From assembly GCA_946998225.1 (NCBI GenBank), contig CAMPYH010000003.1, positions 100,149-164,148 of the forward strand: a DNA stretch of 64,000 nt. Direction: 5' to 3'. The notes under the pieces are model-generated. The model was not told the DNA's origin, did no database searches, and saw nothing but the letters and a program-made list of their open reading frames with translations. How positions within the stretch are numbered: position 1 is the first letter of the stretch; every line of letters begins with the position of its first letter. This stretch comes from an uncultured Clostridiaceae bacterium. Its GTDB lineage: Bacteria; Bacillota; Clostridia; TANB77; CAG-508. Below, piece by piece: positions 37,718-46,888 of this stretch. A program made the position numbers and the translations under genes.

Positions 37718-38851
37718 TTATTTTTCTTCTATATATTCTTTTATTTCATCATATATTTTATCTAATGCATGATTTTCTTCTCTATTTGCTTCAATGTTTT
37801 TTCTCATTACACTTAATTTATCTTCATTATTTAAGATAAATAATAGTTTTTGTTCTAATACTTCAGAATTTAATTCTTCATTAAGAATAATTTCTGCTCC
37901 TCCATTTTTTTCAAGAAGTTTTGCATTATCTATTTGTCTATTTGCTTTTTGTGATGGAAGCGGAATAAATATTGTAGGAAGCATTACCTCTAAGATTTCA
38001 GAAACAGTTATTGCTCCAGCTCTTGTTACAGCTATATCTACACTATTTAGAATTTCTTCCATGTTGTATATATATGGGAATATCTTCACATTTTCAATAT
38101 TATTAATGTGTTTTCCGTTTTCTTTTAAGTTTTCCTTTATTCCTTCATAATTATTTTTACCTGTTGCAAAAATTAATTGAAAATCTTCATTTTTAAAAAA
38201 GTCTTTAATTATTAATGGTACAACCGCATTATTTATTTGTCTTGCACCTTGACTTCCACCAAAAACAAGTATTGTTTTTTTATTTGGAAGAAGTCCGAGT
38301 TTATCAAAAACTTCTTCTTTATTTATTTCTTTTTTAGTTATGCTAATAGGATTTCCTACAAACTTTACATTATCTTGATATTTAAAAAACTCTTTAGAAT
38401 TTTCAAATCCAATTAAAATTTTATTTGCTTTTTTATTTTGTGCTCTTATTGCAAGACCTGGATATGCATTTGATTCATGGAATACAATTGGAATATTTAG
38501 ACTTTTAGCCGCTCTTCCTACTGCATATGTTATATATCCTCCAGTTCCTATAACTAAATCTACATTATTTTCTTTTAATACTTTTTTAGCCATTCCTTTA
38601 GATAAGAATAAATTAATAAATTGTCTTTTTATATTCACTGGTGTTGGTGATATTGCAAAACCATATGCTTTAATTAATTTTAAATCGTATCCTGCTTTTT
38701 CTACAAGATCTCCTTCAATACCTCTTTCTGTTCCTATAAATATTATATCTACGTCATCTCTTTTTTCTTTAATCTTATTTGCTATTGCAATTCCTGGATT
38801 AACATGTCCTGCAGTACCTGCTGCTGCAATTGCTACTGTATATTTTTTCAT
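37718..38851 (-). CDS. murG: UDP-GlcNAc:lipid I transferase MurG
   Basis: A 377-aa GT28 enzyme that makes lipid II on the inner face of the membrane. The N-terminal glycine loop is AAGTAGHVNPGIAIA near 11-25. GTGGYITYAVGRAA occurs near 105, the donor-site GGSQGARQIN near 200, and TRAGAITVSEI near 277. Motifs are intact. It sits between ftsW and topA in the wall cluster. Confidence 0.95.
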   Translation of the reverse strand: MKKYTVAIAAAGTAGHVNPGIAIANKIKEKRDDVDIIFIGTERGIEGDLVEKAGYDLKLIKAYGFAISPTPVNIKRQFINLFLSKGMAKKVLKENNVDLVIGTGGYITYAVGRAAKSLNIPIVFHESNAYPGLAIRAQNKKANKILIGFENSKEFFKYQDNVKFVGNPISITKKEINKEEVFDKLGLLPNKKTILVFGGSQGARQINNAVVPLIIKDFFKNEDFQLIFATGKNNYEGIKENLKENGKHINNIENVKIFPYIYNMEEILNSVDIAVTRAGAITVSEILEVMLPTIFIPLPSQKANRQIDNAKLLEKNGGAEIILNEELNSEVLEQKLLFILNNEDKLSVMRKNIEANREENHALDKIYDEIKEYIEEK

Positions 38852-38868
38852 ACATTGCTCCTTATTTT

Positions 38869-40068
38869 TTATTCTTTATAATTATTTACTCTTGAAATAC
38901 TTATTAAAATTCCTATTGCTAAATATGTAACCATTATTGAAGTTCCTCCAGAACTAAAAAATGGTAAGCTCATTCCTGTAACTGGAATAAGTCCTATAGC
39001 AACTGCTATATTTACAAATATTTGTATTGTAAAAAATGCTGTAAGTCCTACTGATATTAATTTTCCGAATATATCTTTTGAGTTCATTGCTATTCTCCAT
39101 ATTAAAAATATTAATAAAAAGAATGCAATTATAACTGCTACTGCTCCTACTAATCCAATTTCTTCTACAATAATTGCAAATATAAAGTCATTTTGCGCAT
39201 ATGGTAAATATTTTTTCTTTTGTATACTTTGTCCGATTCCTTTTCCAAACCAACCACCAGAGCCTATTGCTATTAAGCTTTGTGTTATTTGGTATCCTTT
39301 CCCTTGCGGATCACTCCATGGATCTAAAAATGTTTTAACTCTCGATCCTCTAAATCCTGCTTCACCTGGTTTTATTTTATATTTTATTACTCCATATATT
39401 CCAGACATAGCTATAGCTGCCAAAGATATAATATATCTTAATTTTATTCCAGATGCAAAAATTATAGCTAAACTTATTGATGTTATAACAAGCGCTGATG
39501 AAAAATGGTTTTCAATTCTAAATATTAAACCAGATATAAAAAGCACTACTCCTAAAGGAAAAATAATAGATTTTTTTATATTATCTATATCTCCATCTTT
39601 AATAATTTTTGAATAATATGAAGATATATATAATATCATAAATATTTTAACAAACTCTGAAGGTTGAACACTAAATCCACCTACACTTATCCATCTTTTA
39701 GCAAAGTTTGATTCATATCCTAAAAAATGTACCAATATTGGTGATGCTAATGCAGCTAATAACAGCATCAATCTACAAAATCTATTATTAAATATCCTGT
39801 AGTCTATGCTTGCAAATATTGCACAAAGTACAACTCCAACAGCAGTTGCTTTTAATTGTTTAGATAAATAATAAAAACTATCACCTGACTCACTAAGAGC
39901 TACTGGAGAGCTTGCTGAAAAAAGCATTATTATTCCAAATGTTGCTATTAAAACAACCAAAATTATAAACCAAATATCTGGAGTTCCTTTTACGAACAAA
40001 CTTGGTTTTTCTTCTTTGCTTATTTCAATATTTCTACTTCTTATTCTATTATTTGTCTCTTTTTCCAT
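38869..40068 (-). CDS. ftsW: FtsW/RodA-type lipid II polymerase
   Basis: A 399-aa SEDS glycosyltransferase with about ten helices. The conserved segments VQPSEFVKIFMILY near 138, FRGSRVKTFLDPWSDPQGKGYQ near 245-266, and FAIIVEEIGLVGAV near 290 are present. Its place between mraY and murG favours FtsW, the division-specific polymerase. Its usual partner PBP (ftsI) is not in this cluster. Confidence 0.92.
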   Translation of the reverse strand: MEKETNNRIRSRNIEISKEEKPSLFVKGTPDIWFIILVVLIATFGIIMLFSASSPVALSESGDSFYYLSKQLKATAVGVVLCAIFASIDYRIFNNRFCRLMLLLAALASPILVHFLGYESNFAKRWISVGGFSVQPSEFVKIFMILYISSYYSKIIKDGDIDNIKKSIIFPLGVVLFISGLIFRIENHFSSALVITSISLAIIFASGIKLRYIISLAAIAMSGIYGVIKYKIKPGEAGFRGSRVKTFLDPWSDPQGKGYQITQSLIAIGSGGWFGKGIGQSIQKKKYLPYAQNDFIFAIIVEEIGLVGAVAVIIAFFLLIFLIWRIAMNSKDIFGKLISVGLTAFFTIQIFVNIAVAIGLIPVTGMSLPFFSSGGTSIMVTYLAIGILISISRVNNYKE

Positions 40069-40112
40069 ATTTCTTTAATTTTTCTTATTTATTTTTCTTT
40101 TGTTTTATTTTA

Positions 40113-41078
40113 TTAGCGCACTATATATGCAATATATCCTAATATACATCCTATTAAAGTTATTGCTGAAAATATAAATACAACTTTAAGTTCAGACCAG
40201 CCTTTTTTCTCAAAATGATGATGTATAGGAGCCATTAAGAATATTCTTTTTTTAGTCTTTTTGTAGTATGCGACTTGTAATATAACTGAAATTGCTTCAA
40301 CTACTGGTATTATTCCTATTAGGAATAAATAAAGTGGAATATTTAAAGCTATTGCTGAAACACCTATAACTCCACCTAAGAAGAATGATCCAACATCACC
40401 CATAAAAACTTTTGCTTTATTCCAGTTATATATTAAAAATCCTAAAAATCCTCCAATTGTTGAAAGAAGAAGCATTGCTACTTCACTATTTTGCATTTTT
40501 AAAGAAACTGTTAATAAAAACATCATTATAATTATACCAACAGATGATGCAAGTCCATCTATTCCATCTGTTAGATTTAATGTATTAGTTGTTGCTAAAA
40601 GTACTATTATACTAAATGGTATGTATAAAAGTTTATATAATGTAACTTCTCCACCAAATGGTATATTAAGTATAAAATCTTTTTTAAAAGCAAATACCAT
40701 TAAAAGTGAAAATATTAATCCTATTACAGCTACACTTCCTAATTTTTTCTTTGGACTTAATCCATCAGTATTTCTTTTTTCTATCTTCAAAAAGTCATCT
40801 ACAAATCCTACAAGTCCACATCCAATTGATGCAAATAGAATATGTGCAAAATATCCTTTAGCTTCAATTGATCCAGATAATAATGTAATTATCCCCATTA
40901 AAAGTACTGTTAAAATTACAAATATTCCACCCATTGTAGGTGTTCCGCTTTTTGCTAAGTGGCTATCTGGTCCTTCTAGACGAACAATTTGTCTTAATTT
41001 TCTTTTTTTCAAAAATTCAATTGTATACTTTCCTAAAATTATTGAAATTACAAATGAAATTATTAAATTTTGTATCAT
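40113..41078 (-). CDS. mraY: Phospho-MurNAc-pentapeptide transferase MraY
   Basis: A 321-aa, ten-helix enzyme that forms lipid I from UDP-MurNAc-pentapeptide and undecaprenyl phosphate. Active-site motifs are GFVDDFLKI near 91, NLTDGIDGLA near 166, FMGDVGSFFLGG near 223, and APIHHHFEKKGWSE near 281. All look intact, so a lipid II pathway is present despite the degenerate MurE-like neighbour. Confidence 0.96.
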   Translation of the reverse strand: MIQNLIISFVISIILGKYTIEFLKKRKLRQIVRLEGPDSHLAKSGTPTMGGIFVILTVLLMGIITLLSGSIEAKGYFAHILFASIGCGLVGFVDDFLKIEKRNTDGLSPKKKLGSVAVIGLIFSLLMVFAFKKDFILNIPFGGEVTLYKLLYIPFSIIVLLATTNTLNLTDGIDGLASSVGIIIMMFLLTVSLKMQNSEVAMLLLSTIGGFLGFLIYNWNKAKVFMGDVGSFFLGGVIGVSAIALNIPLYLFLIGIIPVVEAISVILQVAYYKKTKKRIFLMAPIHHHFEKKGWSELKVVFIFSAITLIGCILGYIAYIVR

Positions 41079-41087
41079 TTTACACCT

Positions 41088-42767
41088 CTATCTTAATACT
41101 ATTTCTTCTTTATTATCTTCTAAAAACTTATTAATTATTTCTCTTTGGTTTACAGCTTTTTTTCTACCCTTTATATCTAACTCATTATCTCCCATTCCAA
41201 AAATTGCTATTAAATCTCTTTTTTGAATATTGTATAAAGCACTTACTACTGCTTCTTCTCTATCTAGGTATATAAATGGTTTTGTTCTTTTTTTGTCTAT
41301 TCCAAGCATTATCTCACTTATAATTTGATTTTGATTTTCAAATTTAGAACTTCCTGTAGTTATAATTGATATATCTGACTGTTTTGAAAGCACTTCTCCA
41401 AGCTTCTTTCTTATATTTTTTTCTTCTTCGATTTCTTCAGCATTTTCTTCTTTAATTTTGCTTTCTCTTAGTTTAATTTCTTCTTTTATCTTTTCTTTTC
41501 TCTCTTCTTCATTTTCATATTTTTCTATTTCACTAGCTTTTAAAGGAAGTGCATCATATATATCTAGTCCATCTCTTGAAACTAAAACAACTGTTCTTCC
41601 TGTTACAAGTTTTTTAGCTTCTTTTAAGATTTTTTCAATTTTTAAAGGATTACTAGTTTTGTCTAAAAGTATTTGAAGTCCTAAATCATTTTTAAGCATT
41701 TCTTTACTATATGGTATATATGTTTCATTAATTGATTCTTTAATCACATCTAAATTCTTTGATGTAGATATTCCATATGTTAAACTTGCAAGACTTGCAT
41801 ATACAGCATCCATGCCAAATATTGAGCTTGTTATTCTTTCTACTTTACCATTTACAATTACAATATAGTTTGTATCATTTGCTCTAATATTTACATCTGT
41901 TGCATTATATGTACTTTTGTTTGCTATGCCATATGTAAGATAATTTTTATTTACATTTTTGATATAATCTGCCGCTATATCATCATTATTTATTATATTT
42001 GTATTTGCATAAATAAATAATTTTAAAATTCCATCTAAATATTCATTTATATTTTTAAAATTATATTCCCAATATTCTTTATCTTCAGATATATCTGTAA
42101 AAATACCTGTTTCAAATATTGTTCCTAAATACATATCATCTGCAAGAGATACTGCTGATGTATTTATTATTAATGTTTTTATTCCGCTTTCTTTATATTT
42201 TGAAAGTAATTTTTGAAACTCTAATGTATTTTCTATATATTCATTTTTTTCATTTAGATATAATGCAGAAACACCTAAATTTTCATATACCTTTTTAATA
42301 TATTCAGCTAATAGCTCGCTGTTTTCATCTCCATATATTCCAACAACTTTAAGATCCATAGATGGATTTTCAAAAAAGTTTATAGCTATATTTGCTTCTC
42401 CAGCTTTAATATTTGAAATTGGTATTATATTTGTATTTGAAAACTCTATTATTTCTTTAAATAATGTATCAAAATCTTTATCCTCATAGATATCTTTTGA
42501 AATAACTATATTTCCTATTTTATGTTTTAGTATTTCTTTTATTTCTTCAAATATCTCTGACTTTGTTTTAATTAATACTTTCTTATTTTTACTTTTACTT
42601 TTATATATACTTTTGGTATTTCTAACAATATATAAAATATTTTGAACATTTAAATTCTCTTTTTCTTTTTCAAAAGCATTTAATTCACAAAACACATTTG
42701 TTATTTCTAAATCTTCTTTTATATCTTTTACATCAGGTATATTTTTTAAAATATTACTTAGTTTCAT
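41088..42767 (-). CDS. MurE-like protein without ATP-binding loop
   Basis: A 559-aa protein in the murE slot between ftsL and mraY. The MurE skeleton can be followed: NPSMDLKVVGIYGDENSE near 134-151 aligns with 'NPS..L.liGITGTNGKTT'. FETGIFTDISEDKEYWEYNF aligns with 'FdvaiFTNLsqDHLDyH', and the C-terminal IITTGSS and GMGDNE match 'iiTsDNPR' and 'GKGHE'. The P-loop GTNGKTT is gone, as are the DNPR and GKGHE signatures. A Glu/Lys helical insertion of about 50 residues lies near 425-470. ATP-dependent ligase activity is not expected. It overlaps ftsL by 14 bases. Confidence 0.75.
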   Translation of the reverse strand: MKLSNILKNIPDVKDIKEDLEITNVFCELNAFEKEKENLNVQNILYIVRNTKSIYKSKSKNKKVLIKTKSEIFEEIKEILKHKIGNIVISKDIYEDKDFDTLFKEIIEFSNTNIIPISNIKAGEANIAINFFENPSMDLKVVGIYGDENSELLAEYIKKVYENLGVSALYLNEKNEYIENTLEFQKLLSKYKESGIKTLIINTSAVSLADDMYLGTIFETGIFTDISEDKEYWEYNFKNINEYLDGILKLFIYANTNIINNDDIAADYIKNVNKNYLTYGIANKSTYNATDVNIRANDTNYIVIVNGKVERITSSIFGMDAVYASLASLTYGISTSKNLDVIKESINETYIPYSKEMLKNDLGLQILLDKTSNPLKIEKILKEAKKLVTGRTVVLVSRDGLDIYDALPLKASEIEKYENEEERKEKIKEEIKLRESKIKEENAEEIEEEKNIRKKLGEVLSKQSDISIITTGSSKFENQNQIISEIMLGIDKKRTKPFIYLDREEAVVSALYNIQKRDLIAIFGMGDNELDIKGRKKAVNQREIINKFLEDNKEEIVLR

Positions 42768-43287
42768 TCACTGGCCTTTCTTTTTTCTTTTTATTTATAA
42801 AGTCTAATATATTATTATATATTTTTACAAAAAAGTTTTTATTATCTTTTTCTATTTCTGTAATTACAATAGGTTCTATAAAATCTTCAACATCTATTCT
42901 TACATAAACAGTATTATTGTTTGATTGTTTTTGCATATGTAATTTTTCTGAAGCTATTTTTTCTATATTATTTAAACTTAATTTATTTTGAAAACTAAGT
43001 TCAATTTGAGAATTTTCTTTTTCAATTTTACTTATTTCATCATTTATTTTTGCTACTTCATTAACTTTTTTATCAAGCATTTGTTCTCTATATAATATTA
43101 ATATAGAAAGTACAACAAATATAATTGTTAAAATTACAAATGATTTATTTATTCCCCTTTTGTTTTTAGGTTCATTCACTTTTTTTACATTTAAAGGTTT
43201 AGAAGAATTTATTCTCCTAATTTGCTCATTCCTATTATTTACATTTGTTTTTCTATTTTTATTTTCTATATTTCTATTTCTATTCAT
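42754..43287 (-). CDS. ftsL: FtsL-like division protein
   Basis: A 177-aa bitopic protein with a basic Asn/Arg-rich cytoplasmic N-terminus, one helix at about 48-66, and an extracytoplasmic coiled coil at about 70-108 ending IEKIASEKLHMQ. That end resembles the 'IE..A.ekLgM' signature of FtsL/DivIC proteins. Position between rsmH and the murE-like gene fits FtsL. It scaffolds the divisome with FtsB/DivIC and FtsQ/DivIB. Confidence 0.8.
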   Translation of the reverse strand: MNRNRNIENKNRKTNVNNRNEQIRRINSSKPLNVKKVNEPKNKRGINKSFVILTIIFVVLSILILYREQMLDKKVNEVAKINDEISKIEKENSQIELSFQNKLSLNNIEKIASEKLHMQKQSNNNTVYVRIDVEDFIEPIVITEIEKDNKNFFVKIYNNILDFINKKKKERPVNETK

Positions 43288-43307
43288 TTTATACTTTAAT
43301 ATTTCTT

Positions 43308-44258
43308 TTAATTATGTATAAATCCTCTTAAAATTGCAGATCTTGCTCTTTTGTTTTCTTCCATTTCCTCTTTTGAAGGTTTTATCTTTTTACCTTTTAT
43401 TAGTTTTCCATAAGATTTAAAATTACATACACAAACAGGAAAATCGGGTGGACAAGTACATTTTCCTTCTAATTCCACCATTGTTTTTTTAACTATTTTA
43501 TCTTCTAATGAATGGAATGTAATTATTAAAAGTACTCCATCTTTATTTAAACTATATACTAAATTTCTAACTGTTTCTTCTAAATTATTTAATTCTCCAT
43601 TTACTTCTATTCTTAATGCTTGAAAAACCTTTTTAGCATTATGTCCGCCTTTTTTATTAAACCCTTTAGCTCTGTCTATGATATCTACAAGCTCTAATGT
43701 AGTTGTTATTTCTTTTTCTTCTCTATTTTCAACTATTCTTTTTGCAATTAATCTTGCTTTTTCTTCTTCACCATATTCTTTAAAAATCTTTGTAAGCTCT
43801 TCCTCAGTATAATTGTTAATTATATATTTAGCATCTAAAGTCTTACTTTTGTCCATTCTCATATCTAAAATTCCATCATGTATATAACTAAATCCTCTTT
43901 CAGGATTATCTATCTGGTATGATGACACACCAAGATCTAAAAGTATTCCATCTACTTTTTCTATATTTTCTTTTTTAATTATTTCTACAATATTTTTAAA
44001 ATCATCATTTACAAAAATTAATTTAGTCTTTTCATTTTCAGGTTTTAAATCGTTTATCTTTTCAAGTCTTTCTTTAGAAACTTTTAAAGCTTCCATATCC
44101 TTATCTATTCCAATAAGTATTCCTCTTTTAAGCCTCTTTAAAATTTCACTTGAATGTCCTGCACCTCCAAGTGTACCATCTATATATATTCCGTCTTCTT
44201 TTATATTCAAATTTTCAATGACTTCATTTAATAAAACTGATGTGTGTTTAAATTCCAT
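43308..44258 (-). CDS. rsmH: 16S rRNA (cytosine-1402 N4) methyltransferase RsmH
   Basis: A 316-aa SAM-dependent methyltransferase. The motifs are HTSVLLNEVIENL near 5, DGTLGGAGHS near 28-37, DLGVSSYQIDNPERGFSY near 126, and ITFHSLEDKIVK near 248. A CTCPPDFPVCVC cysteine cluster lies near 270. It heads the division/wall operon, downstream of the terminated mraZ gene. Confidence 0.95.
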   Translation of the reverse strand: MEFKHTSVLLNEVIENLNIKEDGIYIDGTLGGAGHSSEILKRLKRGILIGIDKDMEALKVSKERLEKINDLKPENEKTKLIFVNDDFKNIVEIIKKENIEKVDGILLDLGVSSYQIDNPERGFSYIHDGILDMRMDKSKTLDAKYIINNYTEEELTKIFKEYGEEEKARLIAKRIVENREEKEITTTLELVDIIDRAKGFNKKGGHNAKKVFQALRIEVNGELNNLEETVRNLVYSLNKDGVLLIITFHSLEDKIVKKTMVELEGKCTCPPDFPVCVCNFKSYGKLIKGKKIKPSKEEMEENKRARSAILRGFIHN

Positions 44259-44392
44259 ATTTTTTCCTATTTATTTATAAAAATATATCATAAATGAAAT
44301 GTTTTTAAAAGTTTAATATATTTCTTAATTAAGATTTAAAGTACAACAAATAAGATTTAAAATAAAAGTAATTTATAAAAAATAAGTAAATA

Positions 44393-44420
44393 AAAAAGAA
44401 AGTAATATTACTTTCTTTTT
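44393..44420. terminator. Terminator after mraZ
   Basis: A perfect 14+14 inverted repeat (arm AAAAAGAAAGTAAT) that includes the mraZ stop codon. T-runs flank it on both strands. It separates mraZ from the rsmH-ftsL-mraY unit. Confidence 0.75.
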
Positions 44421-44754
44421 ATCTTGTTGGAAAATGTATTTCAAATAAGTTTCCCATGCCTATAACTTCGACAGTGTTATCTTTTATGTCTTCAAGAAGT
44501 CCAATTCTTAATCTCCTGCTTTTGTCTATCTTTCTTTGATAACATCTGCTATACAGTTCTCTTTCTTTTTTTCTTTCTGCCTCATCAAGGATTTCATAAT
44601 TTTTAATTCCATACATATCTTGCCATACATCTTCTTCCATTACGGTTAAATAACCATTTTGGTACATAACTACCACTTCATCTTTAATCTTCCATTCTGT
44701 TGGAATAATCATTCTTCCTTTTTGATCTAGTTTTCTAACATATTTTCCTTTCAT
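44419..44754 (-). CDS. mraZ: MraZ transcriptional regulator (short form)
   Basis: A 111-aa protein with two AbrB-like beta hairpins: LDQKGRMIIPTEWK near 9-22 and KIDKSRRLRIGLLEDI near 77-92. Most MraZ proteins are about 140-150 aa, so this copy is trimmed, and the second RI-IP motif is weakened. MraZ binds repeats upstream of its own operon and regulates division and wall genes. The ATG at 44754 was chosen because a GAGGGTG site precedes it. Confidence 0.85.
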   Translation of the reverse strand: MKGKYVRKLDQKGRMIIPTEWKIKDEVVVMYQNGYLTVMEEDVWQDMYGIKNYEILDEAERKKERELYSRCYQRKIDKSRRLRIGLLEDIKDNTVEVIGMGNLFEIHFPTR

Positions 44755-44838
44755 TTTCACCCTCACCTTAAAATTTTAAAGTTTTTTATCTTTTCACTAC
44801 ATATATATTATACCATAAAACGCTGTTATTGTTTAATT

Positions 44839-45396
44839 TTAAGCTGCATTTCTAAGTGGATCAATTTTTGGAAAGTTTTTAATATTAGCTATATTTTTTC
44901 TATATTTTATTTTTCTTGTTTCACCATTAATATATATTTGAAGCATATCTAAAGATACCTCGTCTTTTATATTGTTTGCTACAATATAATTAAAGATATT
45001 TTTAATTATATTCCTTTCTTTTAAAAAATTTTTAGAAACTCTTTTTTTCTTGAACTCAACTTTTTGATTTAATACATTTAAACTTTGAACTATTATGAAT
45101 CTAACTTTTTTAATTTTTGATTTAACTACAAAATCATTATTATCTAATCTGATTTTTTCAATATTATATATACTTTCATTTTCATGAAGCTTCATTAATT
45201 CTTTTTCATCTTCTTTTTCACTATCTATTTCATTTTCTTTTTCTTCTACCACATATTTTATTGTTCCAAAACTTTTGTTAAAACTTCTTTCTAAAATTTC
45301 AAAATTTTTTGTTTTAAAAAAACTATTTATTATTTTTCTTTCTTCTAAACTTAAATTGTTCTTACCTTTCATCTTGCTCATATATTCATTATACAT
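44839..45396 (-). CDS. Basic cytoplasmic protein, unknown
   Basis: A 185-aa (or slightly shorter) protein with a Lys-rich, charged composition, no membrane segment and no recognised domain. A Glu/Asp-rich stretch near 50-70 separates two basic halves. Three in-frame ATGs occur in the first ten codons and none has a strong ribosome binding site, so the start is uncertain. It lies upstream of mraZ in the same direction and could be co-transcribed. Confidence 0.5.
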   Translation of the reverse strand: MYNEYMSKMKGKNNLSLEERKIINSFFKTKNFEILERSFNKSFGTIKYVVEEKENEIDSEKEDEKELMKLHENESIYNIEKIRLDNNDFVVKSKIKKVRFIIVQSLNVLNQKVEFKKKRVSKNFLKERNIIKNIFNYIVANNIKDEVSLDMLQIYINGETRKIKYRKNIANIKNFPKIDPLRNAA

Positions 45397-45491
45397 GTTC
45401 TTTCAGTTTTAAGCTATTTTAAAGCATTTTTTCACTTTTTCATTGATTTAACTATCTTTAATGCTTTTCATTATGTAAACGAAGCAAAAAA

Positions 45492-45507
45492 AAAGGGCTA
45501 ACCCTTT
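45492..45507 (-). terminator. Terminator after the cohesin-like gene
   Basis: A 6-bp stem (AAAGGG / CCCTTT) followed by nine T residues on the minus strand. Confidence 0.7.
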
Positions 45508-45521
45508 ATTTCAAATTTCTT

Positions 45522-46247
45522 TTAAATTTTACCACTAGCTTTTTTATGTCCATATATTGAAAAACCTGCAATTAGAACAAGTGGTATTATAACTGCGATA
45601 TATCCTGTGTCTAATCCAGCTTCTGGATTTTTAAGTGGTTCTTGTCTTAAAGGAGATTCCCCTCCTCTTCCGTTATTTACATCTGGAAGTCCTGGTCTAT
45701 CTGTTAAAGATAATTTTACTGATACATCATCTAAGTTTCTTAGATTATTTACTTTAATATTTTTAAAAAGTATTCTTGTTTCTGTTTTTCTTGCAGATGA
45801 AGCTGAAGTACTTGTTGTAAGATCTACAGGTGCTTTAAAATCGCTTTTTGCTTTTAAATTTATTTTAGCTATATTTGTAGTTGTTTTAATTTTTTCAGAT
45901 GTAGTTAACTTTAATTGTTTTGTTGTGGCATTATATATTTTTGTATTCCAAATTTTATCTTCATCTATATCTTCTCTTCTTACTGTGTTAAATACATCTT
46001 CATCAACATCTAAATTTAAAACAACAGATGATATACCTGATGAAATTGTTATATTACTTATTTTTACATCTAGTATTATTGTATCCGAAGGTTTAACAAC
46101 ATTTTTACTTGGCTCTATTGTTAATGTAGCAGGTTGAGTCATATTGTTTGTTGCAAATATATTTATATTCATAAATGCCATTAATAGTATTAATACTAAT
46201 GCAAATACTTTACTTTTAATATTTTTCTTAGATAATGTTTTAATCAT
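45522..46247 (-). CDS. Secreted cohesin-like domain protein with C-terminal anchor
   Basis: A 241-aa protein with a signal peptide at about 1-32 (basic start, hydrophobic core, AFMNINIFA). One beta-rich domain spans about 35-185 with cohesin-type patterns: VVKPSDTIILDVKISNI, SSVVLNLDVDEDVFN, and IAKINLKAKS. A Pro/Gly/Asn linker and a C-terminal membrane helix at about 215-232 with KK residues follow. Cohesin modules bind dockerins or form surface adhesins. No dockerin gene is seen here. The domain assignment is by pattern and moderately sure. Confidence 0.65.
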   Translation of the reverse strand: MIKTLSKKNIKSKVFALVLILLMAFMNINIFATNNMTQPATLTIEPSKNVVKPSDTIILDVKISNITISSGISSVVLNLDVDEDVFNTVRREDIDEDKIWNTKIYNATTKQLKLTTSEKIKTTTNIAKINLKAKSDFKAPVDLTTSTSASSARKTETRILFKNIKVNNLRNLDDVSVKLSLTDRPGLPDVNNGRGGESPLRQEPLKNPEAGLDTGYIAVIIPLVLIAGFSIYGHKKASGKI

Positions 46248-46456
46248 TTTATCTCCAATCTAAACTTTTTCTTAAATTAGTATATATGCTTTTTTTTAAT
46301 ATTTAAATTAATACATCTCTTTTTTACAGATATGTAAAATTTTATTAATATACTCTAAAGTTTTAAATAAAAAAATAATTAAATTAAAAATTAAAAAATA
46401 AAACTGAAAACATAAAAAGAATAATAAAATCAAAAATTATAAAAAATGAAATAAAA

Positions 46457-46477
46457 AAAAGACCCAATGGGTCTTTT
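46457..46477 (-). terminator. Terminator after the HU gene
   Basis: A 9-bp stem (AAAAGACCC / GGGTCTTTT) with a 3-nt loop and T-run on the minus strand, two bases past the HU stop codon. Confidence 0.8.
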
Positions 46478-46479
46478 AA

Positions 46480-46758
46480 TTATCTACCGTTTACAACATC
46501 TTTAAGGTTTTTACCTGCTTTGAAAACTGGTGATTTAGAAGCTGGTATTACCATTTCTGCTCCAGTTTGTGGGTTTCTACCTTTTCTTTCTGCTCTGTCT
46601 CTAACTTGGAAAGTTCCAAATCCAACTAATTGAACTTTTCCTCCGTTAACTAATTCTTCTGTAATTGTTTCTAATACTGCGTTTACAGCATGTTCTGCAG
46701 CTTTTTTAGTTGTTTCTGTTTTTTCACATACTGCTGCGATTAAGTCTGACTTATTCAT
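46480..46758 (-). CDS. HU-family nucleoid protein
   Basis: A 92-aa DNA-bending protein: NKSDLIAAVCEKTETTKKAA at the start, VQLVGFGTFQVRDRAERKGRN near 42-62, and NPQTGAEMVIPASKSPVFKAG. This is the HU/IHF fold. The second of two adjacent ATGs is chosen since AGGAGG lies five to six bases before it. The gene is monocistronic. Confidence 0.95.
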   Translation of the reverse strand: MNKSDLIAAVCEKTETTKKAAEHAVNAVLETITEELVNGGKVQLVGFGTFQVRDRAERKGRNPQTGAEMVIPASKSPVFKAGKNLKDVVNGR

Positions 46759-46888
46759 CATTTCCTCCTAAAATATTTTTGGTTGTTTTAAGCACTTCTG
46801 CTTTCTTTTGTGTTTAAAGGGTTTTCCCTCTAAATTCATTTTTAATATAGCACAGCTTTTTGCATCTTGCAATAGTTTTAAGCAGTTT

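Noticed and set aside
44393..44420. Long inverted repeats as insertion-sequence ends
   Set aside because: The perfect palindromes here and at 1558-1589 and 56041-56070 sit directly at gene ends with T-runs. They are terminators; no transposase was found.
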